DNA from: Bacillus sp. ISL-7
Lineage (GTDB): Bacteria; Bacillota; Bacilli; Bacillales_B; DSM-18226
DNA: 64,000 nucleotides
Assembly: GCF_018613065.1 (NCBI RefSeq)
Contig: NZ_JAGGQW010000035.1
Coordinates: 124,001-188,000, forward strand
Direction of reading: 5' to 3'
A program made the translations under genes and the position numbers. How positions within the stretch are numbered: position 1 is the stretch's first letter; the number at the start of each line of letters is the position of its first letter. Of the stretch, positions 55,519 to 64,000 are shown piece after piece. The notes under the pieces were generated by a model. It did not search any database. It was not told the origin of the DNA and saw only the letters and a program-made list of their open reading frames with translations.

Positions 55519-56637
55519 TTAGCCTCGTTGCTCGATTGGAACATATTTTTGCATTCCAGGACCAATATAATCTGCACGCGGTCGAATTAACCGGTTGTTC
55601 TCATATTGTTCAAGAATATGTGCAAGCCATCCTGATACCCTGCTGACAGCAAAGATTGGTGTCATTAAGTCATGATCAATCCCTAAACTGTGATAAACAG
55701 AGGCTGAATAGAAATCCACGTTAGGTGGCAAATTCTTTTCACCTGTGACAATGCTTTCAATTTTTTCAGACATATCATACCAATGTGGTTCGCCCGTTAG
55801 TTCAGTTAATTTTTTAGACATTGCTCTTAAGTGCTTGGCACGTGGGTCACCTTGTCGATATACACGGTGGCCAAAGCCCATGATTTTTTCTTTCTTCTCA
55901 AGTTTACCACGGACGAATGGCTCTACATTTTCAAGCGTGCCAATTTCTTTTAGCATTTTCATTACAGCTTCATTTGCCCCACCGTGAAGTGGTCCTTTTA
56001 GGGCTCCAATTGCGGCAGTTACTCCAGAATAAACATCTGATAACGTAGCTACACAAACACGTGCTGTGAATGTAGATGCATTCAATTCATGGTCCGCATG
56101 TAATACGAGCGCTTTATTTATTGCTTCTTCAGCAATTGGTTCTGGTTCCTTGCCAGTTAACATGTATAAGAAATTCGCTGCAAAGCTTAATTCCTTTTTA
56201 GGAGGAATTGGCTCAAGTCCTTTTCTAACACGTGCAAATGTTGCAACAATGGCTGGCATTTTTGCTTGAAGGCGAATTGCTTTTCGGTAATTTGATTCTG
56301 TGTCCATTAAATCAGCTTCTTCGTCATATAAACCTAAAAGGGAAACGGCTGAACGAAGGGCTGCCATTGGGTGGACCTTTTGGATTGGGTACATTTTAAA
56401 ATGCTCAATTACTTCCTGTGGAAGTGCTGCATTCTCAGAAAGTTGTTTTTTCAATTCTGTTAACTGCTCTGCATTTGGCAGCTTTAAGTGCCATAATAAA
56501 TAAATTACCTCTTCAAAACTAGCATTCACAGCTAGATCATCAATGTCATAGCCAACATATGTTAGCGTGTCATCAATAATTGAACTGATTGAGGAAGTTG
56601 TTGCCACTACCCCTTCTAAACCGCGTGTTACTGTCAT
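55519..56637 (-). CDS. citZ: Citrate synthase II
   Basis: First enzyme of the Krebs cycle, 372 aa. His and Asp catalytic residues lie in ADHELNASTFTAR and KKEKIMGFGHRVYR; VDFYSASVYHSLGI is also typical. Start is the ATG behind AAGGAGAGA; the six-residue upstream start has no binding site. A promoter with a perfect cre box over its start site points to carbon-catabolite repression by CcpA. First gene of citZ-icd-mdh. Confidence 0.97.
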   Translation of the reverse strand: MTVTRGLEGVVATTSSISSIIDDTLTYVGYDIDDLAVNASFEEVIYLLWHLKLPNAEQLTELKKQLSENAALPQEVIEHFKMYPIQKVHPMAALRSAVSLLGLYDEEADLMDTESNYRKAIRLQAKMPAIVATFARVRKGLEPIPPKKELSFAANFLYMLTGKEPEPIAEEAINKALVLHADHELNASTFTARVCVATLSDVYSGVTAAIGALKGPLHGGANEAVMKMLKEIGTLENVEPFVRGKLEKKEKIMGFGHRVYRQGDPRAKHLRAMSKKLTELTGEPHWYDMSEKIESIVTGEKNLPPNVDFYSASVYHSLGIDHDLMTPIFAVSRVSGWLAHILEQYENNRLIRPRADYIGPGMQKYVPIEQRG

Positions 56638-56822
56638 AGTATATCTCTCCTTCACATTCTAAATTTCCCCACACCTTTTTAAAAAATTATTCCCCTTATT
56701 CCATCCTTTAAGTTGACTGAGCGATTGCTCGGGTAAAAAGCAAATAGTTAAAATGAGATTCCTTTTAGAGGCACAAATTGATTTATAAACAATTCAGCAT
56801 ATCTATTTGGTTTATGTAAAAA

Positions 56823-56837
56823 AGGATACGCTTACAA
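56823..56837 (-). promoter_or_regulatory. CcpA cre box at citZ
   Basis: The minus strand reads TTGTAAGCGTATCCT, matching WTGNAANCGNWNNCW at all defined positions. It spans the predicted transcription start of citZ, so bound CcpA would block transcription; catabolite repression of citZ is known in B. subtilis. Confidence 0.85.
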
Positions 56838-56841
56838 GCCT

Positions 56842-56870
56842 ATTATAAACAATTATCAGATTTTTGTGAA
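56842..56870 (-). promoter_or_regulatory. SigA promoter of citZ-icd-mdh
   Basis: Minus-strand TTCACA (56865-56870), 17 bases, TATAAT (56842-56847), start near 56835, giving a 198-base leader before citZ. Confidence 0.75.
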
Positions 56871-56916
56871 TGAAAAGGAACCGAAAAATGCAAAAAAATA
56901 TTATTTTACAAAAAAT

Positions 56917-57378
56917 CTAGGTAAAAAAACTAAAAATTCTCATTGCTGTATAGGCAATTCCAGCTCCAATTAGAGGGCCAACTGCGACCCCTTTAAAAAT
57001 TGACACAGATAAAATAGTGCCAAGAACTAGTGCTGTTGTAATCTGTGGATCATCTGCTAGTAACTTAACCCCTCCTTTTGCCAGCATAGCGACAATCATG
57101 CCCGAGATCAGGGCAATCCAAGCATATGATGATTTAAATGCTCCTGTTAAGTCTTTAAAACCAATTTCTCCACTTGCAATCGGGACTAATACCGCAATTG
57201 TAATAATTGTGACACCCCAATTAATACCTTTGGACTGTATAAATGAGAATGCCTTTGTATCCAATCCTACTACCTTTAAGGTAATGAGCACTGCAATGGC
57301 AACCAGTAAGGAACTGTTTTTCGCAATAAAACCAATAACGAGCAATAACAGTAAAAATAAAAATGACTCATTTAGCAT
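56917..57378 (-). CDS. ytwI: DUF441 membrane protein (YtwI)
   Basis: A 153-aa protein with about five hydrophobic helices, matching DUF441 (LVIGFIAKNSSLLVAIAVLI and GVKLLADDPQITTALVLGTI are typical). No function is known. It stands between divergent ytvI and the citZ promoter, exactly as ytwI does in B. subtilis. Confidence 0.88.
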   Translation of the reverse strand: MLNESFLFLLLLLVIGFIAKNSSLLVAIAVLITLKVVGLDTKAFSFIQSKGINWGVTIITIAVLVPIASGEIGFKDLTGAFKSSYAWIALISGMIVAMLAKGGVKLLADDPQITTALVLGTILSVSIFKGVAVGPLIGAGIAYTAMRIFSFFT

Positions 57379-57597
57379 GTTCTCACCATCCCATTTCCAA
57401 ATTATCGTAACATAATACCTGCTAAAGCATGAAATTAATGATTACAATAAGTTTCTGTTCAATCTCCTTGCGAATCCTTCAAATAAAATGTTCGTAATAT
57501 TTTTAAGACTATTATATTTATCTGGAAAAGTTATGCAGTTTATTTCATAAAATGTTAAACTAGAACTACCAAACATACATATAAAGGAGGTTTGTCT

Positions 57598-58713
57598 TTG
57601 AATCTAAAGTACTTATACCGGACAATACGATTCTTAATTGTAATAGGTGCTATTGTTTTGGCGCTTTACTCTTTTTACTTTCTGTCAAAAGTGACCTATC
57701 CATTTTTAATTGGACTAATTATTGCGTTTATGATTAATCCACTTGTAGATATTTTTGAAAAAAAGGCTAGAATGCCTCGTGTATTAGCTGTTTTTATTGC
57801 ACTTATTCTTATTTTTGCCTTATTTGCAGGTTTAATTACACTACTAATAGCCGAGATTGTCTCTGGTGCAAATTATTTGTCTACGGTAGTCCCCGAACAT
57901 CTAGATACGTTAATTGAATATATAGAGAAATATTTTACTGCTCAAATTCTTCCGATATATGATCAATTAACAAGTGTGTTTAATAAACTTGAATCAGGGC
58001 AGCAGGATACGATTATTGGAAATATACAGAATGTTGGGACGAGAATTGGCTCAACCGTTGGCAATTTTATTCAGAACCTATTTGGTATTATCCCAAATAT
58101 CATCGCTTGGCTTCCAAATGCAGCTACCGTATTAATCTTTTCCTTATTGGCTACTTTTTTTATCAGTAAGGATTGGTACCGTTTATCGACATTGGGCGGC
58201 AGACTCTTACCTGAGAAAGCAAAAACAAGCAGCCGGTCAGTTTTTGTTGATTTAAAAAAGGCGCTGTTTGGTTTTATTAAAGCCCAATTAACACTGATAT
58301 CGATTACCACGGTTATTATTCTAATTGGCCTACTTATTCTTCGTGTTGATTACGCGATAACTATCGCTTTAGTAACAGGAGTAGTGGATGTTATTCCTTA
58401 CCTGGGTACGGGTGCTGTTTTTGTCCCATGGATTATTTATGTGGCGATTGGAGGCAATACAGGTCTTGCCATTGGCTTAGGGGTTCTTTATATTGTTGTC
58501 ATCGTTCAACGGCAAGTCATGGAGCCCAAAATCCTTTCTTCTAATATTGGACTTGATCCATTAGCCACACTGATTGCGTTATTTGTCGGTTTTAAAATGA
58601 TTGGTCTTTTAGGATTAATTGTTGGCCCCGTCACCCTTGTCATTATTAGCACCTTGTATCGTGCGAATGTTTTTAATGATTTATGGGTTTTTATTAAAGG
58701 AAAAGAGGTTTGA
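57598..58713 (+). CDS. ytvI: Sporulation integral membrane protein YtvI (AI-2E exporter-family fold)
   Basis: A 371-aa membrane protein with about eight helices of the AI-2E transporter/PerM family (VLIFSLLATFFISKDWYRL and the conserved region VVDVIPYLGTGAVFVPWII). B. subtilis YtvI is listed as a sporulation protein. The start is a TTG seven bases after AAGGAGG; another TTG six bases earlier lies too close to the binding site. It is transcribed convergently with fxsA and divergently from DUF441. Confidence 0.85.
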   Translation: MNLKYLYRTIRFLIVIGAIVLALYSFYFLSKVTYPFLIGLIIAFMINPLVDIFEKKARMPRVLAVFIALILIFALFAGLITLLIAEIVSGANYLSTVVPEHLDTLIEYIEKYFTAQILPIYDQLTSVFNKLESGQQDTIIGNIQNVGTRIGSTVGNFIQNLFGIIPNIIAWLPNAATVLIFSLLATFFISKDWYRLSTLGGRLLPEKAKTSSRSVFVDLKKALFGFIKAQLTLISITTVIILIGLLILRVDYAITIALVTGVVDVIPYLGTGAVFVPWIIYVAIGGNTGLAIGLGVLYIVVIVQRQVMEPKILSSNIGLDPLATLIALFVGFKMIGLLGLIVGPVTLVIISTLYRANVFNDLWVFIKGKEV

Positions 58714-58721
58714 GACTTCTT

Positions 58722-58764
58722 AATAAGAAAAGTCAGCCCCAATTGGATGCTGACTTTTCTTATT
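58722..58764. terminator. Bidirectional terminator between ytvI and fxsA
   Basis: A 16-bp perfect stem (AATAAGAAAAGTCAGC / GCTGACTTTTCTTATT; 58722-58737 and 58749-58764) with an 11-base loop. It overlaps the fxsA stop codon and serves both convergent genes. Confidence 0.85.
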
Positions 58765-59146
58765 TTATGATTTTAATATTTCCTTTATTAATCCGTCTTC
58801 GCCACGCTTTGAGGATTAGAAATTTTATCGGCTTTCTGGTTGGCGGGAAAAGAAATAGGAACCCAGTAACATCAGTGATAAATCCTGGCGTTAATAAAAG
58901 TGTTCCGCCAATTAAGATACAAATTCCATCTAATAGAGCTTCGCCTGGAATCTGACCGTAGCTTAGTTGTTCCTGCACCCTTCTGATTGTCTGGAGTCCC
59001 TCTCTTTTAGCTAAATACGCCCCAATGATTCCTGTTAATAAAATTAGGGCAATGGTTGGCCAAACACCGATAGCTTTACCTGAAAAAAGTAAAACACCAA
59101 TATCCATAGCAGGAATTACAATGATCAATAAAAATAAATAACGCAT
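58760..59146 (-). CDS. fxsA: FxsA-family membrane protein
   Basis: A 128-aa membrane protein with about four hydrophobic helices from the FxsA family (ILLTGIIGAYLAKREGLQTIRR, then GGTLLLTPGFITDVTGFLFL). In E. coli FxsA counteracts phage-exclusion by the F plasmid; in Bacillus no role is known. Behind pyk, separated from it by a terminator. Confidence 0.88.
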   Translation of the reverse strand: MRYLFLLIIVIPAMDIGVLLFSGKAIGVWPTIALILLTGIIGAYLAKREGLQTIRRVQEQLSYGQIPGEALLDGICILIGGTLLLTPGFITDVTGFLFLFPPTRKPIKFLILKAWRRRINKGNIKIIK

Positions 59147-59211
59147 AGATTGTCCCCTTTCAAACGGCTTATTCTTATTATATTACCAATGGGGATGATT
59201 TTGTGGTTATT

Positions 59212-59242
59212 AAAAAAAGAAGGGGTCTCCCCTTCTTTTTTC
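59212..59242. terminator. Terminator of pfkA-pyk
   Basis: Eight-base stem AGAAGGGG / CCCCTTCT (59218-59225, 59229-59236) with T runs on both sides; nine bases after the pyk stop. Confidence 0.85.
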
Positions 59243-59250
59243 CTTATCTC

Positions 59251-61014
59251 TTATAGGACACTAGCATGACCGTTGTAGATAACTCCACTAGTAGCATCTA
59301 CGGTTATTTCTTGGCCATCTTTAAACAATTCTAAGGCATTATCTACCCCAACAACAACTGGGATGCTTAGGTTTAGTCCAACCACTGCTGCATGGCTCGT
59401 TAATCCACCCTCTTGGGTAATAACGGCCGCACATTTTTCAAGTGCTGGCACCATATCACGGTCCGTACCAATTGTCACAAGAATCGAACCTTGCTTTACT
59501 TTTTCTAAAGCTTCTTTCGCATCATGGGCAACTACCACTTTCCCAAAGGCTGACCTACGGCCAATTCCTTGCGCTTTTGTAATAATATCGCCGACAACAT
59601 GGATTTTCATTAGGTTTGTTGTACCGGCTTCACCCACTGGCACACCAGCTGTAATGACAACTAAATCACCACGGTTAACGATACCGCTATTTAAGCTTTC
59701 TTCAACGGCAATATCTAACATTTCGTCTATTGAGGTAGCGACTCTCCCAAATTGCGGGTAAACACCCCAAACAAGGGATAAACGGCGGCATACATGTTCA
59801 ACGGAAGTTACCGCAACGATGGAAGCTTTTGGACGATATTTAGAAATCATTCTAGCAGTATGGCCGCTTTCAGTAGGGGTAATAATTGAATTTACTTCAA
59901 GATTTAAAGCAGTATGTGCAACAGATTGTCCAATCGCATCTGTAAGATTATGTTCTGTATCTTTACTGCGGCTTGAGAGTATTTCTTTATGATCTAAAGC
60001 TGATTCTGCTCTGGAAGCAATATTGTGCATCGTTTGGACTGCTTCAACAGGATATTGTCCAGCAGCAGTTTCACCAGAAAGCATAATTGCGTCAGTCCCA
60101 TCAAAAATCGCATTCGCTACATCACTAGCTTCTGCACGAGTTGGTCTAGGATTTCTCTGCATGGAATCAAGCATTTGAGTCGCAGTAATAACTGGTTTGC
60201 CCTGCGCATTACATTTCTTAATTAACATCTTTTGGACAAGTGGAACTTCTTCAGCAGGGATTTCTACGCCAAGATCTCCACGAGCAACCATTAAGCCATC
60301 AGAAATTTCTAAGATTTCGTCAATGTTATCGACGCCTTCCTGGTTTTCAATCTTAGGAATAATGTGGATATGTGTAGCATTATTTTCTTCTAATAACTGA
60401 CGGATTTCTAAAACATCCTTTGCACGTCGAACGAAAGAGGCAGCAATAAAATCAACACCTTGTTCAATTCCGAAAAGAATATCTTGAGTATCTTTTTCTG
60501 TAATTCCAGGCAGGTTCACTGATACACCTGGAACGTTAACACCTTTTTTATTTTTCAATGTACCGCTATTTAAAATTTTGGTATGGATTTCATTTGCCGA
60601 TTTATCCACATTCGTTACTTCTAAGCCAATTAAGCCATCATCTAAAAGAATCTTTGAGCCTACATGGACATCTTCAATTAGCCCTGGATATGTAACTGAA
60701 AACTTTTGAAGCGTTCCTTCTACTTCGGTCATGGAAACGATAATATTTTCTCCAGCCGTTAGCTCAAGTGCACCGTTTTCCATGTTGTTTGTCCGAATTT
60801 CAGGACCTTTTGTATCTAATAGTATGGCAACGATTTTGCCAGTTTGTCTGGATGCTTCGCGAATATTTTGGATTCGTGCACCATGTTCTGCAAAATCTCC
60901 ATGTGAAAAATTTAATCGAGCTACGTTCATACCCGAATTGATTAATTGTGTTAATTTTTCAACGCTCTCACTAGCTGGACCAATTGTACAAACGATTTTT
61001 GTTTTTCGTAACAT
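59251..61014 (-). CDS. pyk: Pyruvate kinase with C-terminal PEP-utiliser domain
   Basis: Makes pyruvate and ATP at the end of glycolysis. The 587-aa enzyme has the catalytic TIM barrel ([39 protein letters not shown]), the PK C-terminal domain, and the extra domain of about 110 aa typical of Bacillus ([22 protein letters not shown]) related to PEP-utilising enzymes. It follows pfkA by 59 bases, forming the known glycolytic pair. Confidence 0.97.
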   Translation of the reverse strand: MLRKTKIVCTIGPASESVEKLTQLINSGMNVARLNFSHGDFAEHGARIQNIREASRQTGKIVAILLDTKGPEIRTNNMENGALELTAGENIIVSMTEVEGTLQKFSVTYPGLIEDVHVGSKILLDDGLIGLEVTNVDKSANEIHTKILNSGTLKNKKGVNVPGVSVNLPGITEKDTQDILFGIEQGVDFIAASFVRRAKDVLEIRQLLEENNATHIHIIPKIENQEGVDNIDEILEISDGLMVARGDLGVEIPAEEVPLVQKMLIKKCNAQGKPVITATQMLDSMQRNPRPTRAEASDVANAIFDGTDAIMLSGETAAGQYPVEAVQTMHNIASRAESALDHKEILSSRSKDTEHNLTDAIGQSVAHTALNLEVNSIITPTESGHTARMISKYRPKASIVAVTSVEHVCRRLSLVWGVYPQFGRVATSIDEMLDIAVEESLNSGIVNRGDLVVITAGVPVGEAGTTNLMKIHVVGDIITKAQGIGRRSAFGKVVVAHDAKEALEKVKQGSILVTIGTDRDMVPALEKCAAVITQEGGLTSHAAVVGLNLSIPVVVGVDNALELFKDGQEITVDATSGVIYNGHASVL

Positions 61015-61073
61015 TCTTATTTTTCCTCCCGTATTAGAAAAGCAATTTTGCCATTTCTTAAATTCATAATTCC

Positions 61074-62342
<1,269 letters not shown>

Positions 62343-63320
62343 TTAATTAACCCCGATGTATTCATTGGCAATTGCAAACTCACCAATAGTCCTGAAACGG
62401 TTGTAACGATCAGCAATTAATTCATCTTCTGAAAGCTTAAGCAGCTGCTGCAACGCTGTCTTAAGTACATTATCAATTTCTTCTGCTTGCTTGATTGCGT
62501 CTCTTTGGGCACCGCCCTTAATTTCGGGAATGATCCCATCAATGACGCCTAGTACTTTTAAGTCCGGTGCGGTTATTTTCATTGTTTCGGCTGCATTTTT
62601 AGCCAGAGCTGCATCTTTCCATAATATTGCCGCAGCACCCTCCGGTGAAATAACCGAGTAGGTTGAATTCTCCAGCATATAGATACGATTACCAACTCCA
62701 AGTGCAAGAGCGCCGCCACTCCCGCCTTCACCAATCACTATACAAACCACTGGAACCCTAAGACCAGCCATTTCAAACAAATTACGAGCAATTGCTTCAC
62801 TTTGCCCGCGTTCTTCTGCTGCCTTTCCAGGATAGGCACCCTTTGTATCAATGAAACAGATAATCGGTCGATTAAATTTATCTGCTTGTTTCATTAATCG
62901 AAGTGCTTTTCTGTAGCCTTCTGGATGTGGCATTCCAAAGTTTCTGCGAATATTCTCTTTCGTGTCTCTTCCGCGCTGATGACCAATCACTGTTACAGGT
63001 AATCCTTTATATTTAGCAATTCCGCCCACTATTGCCTCATCATCAGCAAAGGTTCGGTCGCCATGACATTCAAAGAAATTCTCAAACAGATAGGGAATAT
63101 AATCTAGCGTTGTCGGCCTGTTCGGAAGACGAGCAATTTGTACCCGATCCCAAGGCTTAATGTTTTCATAGATACTCTGCTCAAGCTTTTCAAGCCTAGT
63201 CTCTAATTTGCTAATTTCTGAACTTAAGTCAACATCAGCGGTTTTGGTGAACTCTTTTAAATCAGTGATTTTCTTTCTCAGCTCGATGACCGGGCGTTCA
63301 AATTCTAATTCTCCTACCAT
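62343..63320 (-). CDS. accA: Acetyl-CoA carboxylase carboxyltransferase subunit alpha
   Basis: Alpha half of the carboxyltransferase that makes malonyl-CoA for fatty-acid synthesis, 325 aa. Crotonase-superfamily fold with the conserved [20 protein letters not shown] and [13 protein letters not shown] (oxyanion glycine) and a coiled-coil N-terminus. It overlaps the end of accD by seven bases, which couples their translation. Confidence 0.97.
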   Translation of the reverse strand: MVGELEFERPVIELRKKITDLKEFTKTADVDLSSEISKLETRLEKLEQSIYENIKPWDRVQIARLPNRPTTLDYIPYLFENFFECHGDRTFADDEAIVGGIAKYKGLPVTVIGHQRGRDTKENIRRNFGMPHPEGYRKALRLMKQADKFNRPIICFIDTKGAYPGKAAEERGQSEAIARNLFEMAGLRVPVVCIVIGEGGSGGALALGVGNRIYMLENSTYSVISPEGAAAILWKDAALAKNAAETMKITAPDLKVLGVIDGIIPEIKGGAQRDAIKQAEEIDNVLKTALQQLLKLSEDELIADRYNRFRTIGEFAIANEYIGVN

Positions 63321-64000
63321 CTGAGCACACCTCCAGGTTGATGGATTTCTAGAATGTTTGTGACTTTCTCAACTAAGTCATTTCGAACGATAATTGCATC
63401 CAACTGACCGTGTTTTAACAGAAACTCTGACGTTTGAAAATCCTCAGGCAATTCTTCGCGGATGGATTGTTCAATAACTCTCCGTCCAGCAAATGCAATA
63501 AGCGCACCTGGTTCAGCTAGGTTGAAATCTCCCAATGATGCGAAGCTCGCAGATACACCACCAGTTGTCGGATGCGTCATAATCGAAATGATTAATCCAC
63601 CATTATTACTAAACCTTTTTAAGGCAACACTTGTTTTTGCCATTTGCATTAAGCTTAAGGCACCCTCTTGCATCCTCGCTCCACCTGATGCGGTAAAAAT
63701 AATAAACGGAACATTTAACTCATCCGCTTTTTCAATAGCTAGCGTAATTTTTTCGCCAACAACTGAGCCCATGCTTCCCATTCGGAACGATGCATCCATA
63801 ATGGCGAGAACAATTTTATGACCGTTAACTGTTCCAATTCCAGTGACAACAGCCTCGTTCAATTTACTCTTTTGTCGGTCTTTTTCAAGCTTTTCAAGGT
63901 AGTCAGGAAAGTTTAATGGATTTTTTGAAATCATATTATCATTCATTTCCATGAAACTTCCTTCATCTATGAAAGTGTCAATCCGTTCTTTTGAATTCAT
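63314..64000 (-). CDS. accD: Acetyl-CoA carboxylase carboxyltransferase subunit beta, 5' end cut off
   Basis: The 228 residues seen correspond to about residues 60 to the C-terminus of AccD. The first visible Met ([14 protein letters not shown]) is an internal residue of the family; the N-terminal zinc finger (four Cys) would lie beyond position 64000. The catalytic core [25 protein letters not shown] and [11 protein letters not shown] is present. The gene continues past the window edge and is not truncated in reality (inference). Confidence 0.95.
   Translation of the reverse strand: MNSKERIDTFIDEGSFMEMNDNMISKNPLNFPDYLEKLEKDRQKSKLNEAVVTGIGTVNGHKIVLAIMDASFRMGSMGSVVGEKITLAIEKADELNVPFIIFTASGGARMQEGALSLMQMAKTSVALKRFSNNGGLIISIMTHPTTGGVSASFASLGDFNLAEPGALIAFAGRRVIEQSIREELPEDFQTSEFLLKHGQLDAIIVRNDLVEKVTNILEIHQPGGVLRW

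Noticed and set aside
63314..64000. accD shortened in the genome (missing zinc finger)
   Set aside because: The first Met coincides with the window edge; the reading frame simply continues outside the window.

Overview
The window is a contiguous piece of chromosome from a low-GC, endospore-forming member of the Bacillaceae. Evidence for this is the classical Bacillus gene order, spore genes (sspI, a gerA-type receptor operon, ytvI, ytxC), T-box and L-box leaders, and sigma-W, FadR, CcpA and CcpN signals. The backbone matches the Bacillus subtilis uvrC-to-accD block. Several insertions relative to B. subtilis suggest a Neobacillus/Cytobacillus/Mesobacillus-like organism, but this is inference and the genus is not proven.

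Layout. 1-121: 5' end of a lysine riboswitch and its promoter, reading out of the window. 122-7687: uvrC, trxA, and the fatty-acid degradation block lcfA-fadR-fadB-etfB-etfA with a perfect FadR operator. 7688-13554: an inserted cassette of an SSS transporter, a DUF3311 partner and an M20 amidohydrolase, facing a GAF/PucR-type regulator. 13555-20471: a tiny membrane ORF, DUF350, mutS2, polX, cvpA, zapA, then rnhC and a pterin dehydratase. 20472-21899: a NERD nuclease-like gene between two arrays of 21-bp-periodic repeats. 21900-26959: pheST with its T-box, an rRNA methylase and sspI. 26960-33710: an M42 peptidase, a gerB-A-C germination operon, dut, ysdB (sigma-W promoter) and ysdA. 33757-37650: infC-rpmI-rplT with an L20-type leader, and thrS with its T-box. 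37698-44060: ytxC, dnaI, dnaB, nrdR, an unknown gene, speD with a structured leader, and gapB with a CcpN site. 44085-51092: coaE, ytaF, mutM, polA, phoR, phoP. 51298-52420: a second NERD gene followed by three 52-bp hairpin repeats. 52503-64000: a MaoC-fold protein, mdh, icd, citZ, DUF441, ytvI, fxsA, pyk, pfkA, accA and partial accD.

Functionally the window covers DNA repair and replication (uvrC, mutS2, polX, polA, mutM, dnaB, dnaI), translation (pheST, thrS, infC, rpmI, rplT), central carbon metabolism (gapB, pfkA, pyk, citZ, icd, mdh), lipid synthesis and breakdown, phosphate sensing and spore biology.

The strongest candidate for something undescribed is the pair of NERD + zinc-ribbon proteins. 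Each sits next to its own, different, tandem intergenic repeat family. The PhoR without an extracellular sensor domain and the structured speD leader with a possible anti-Shine-Dalgarno are the next most interesting signals.
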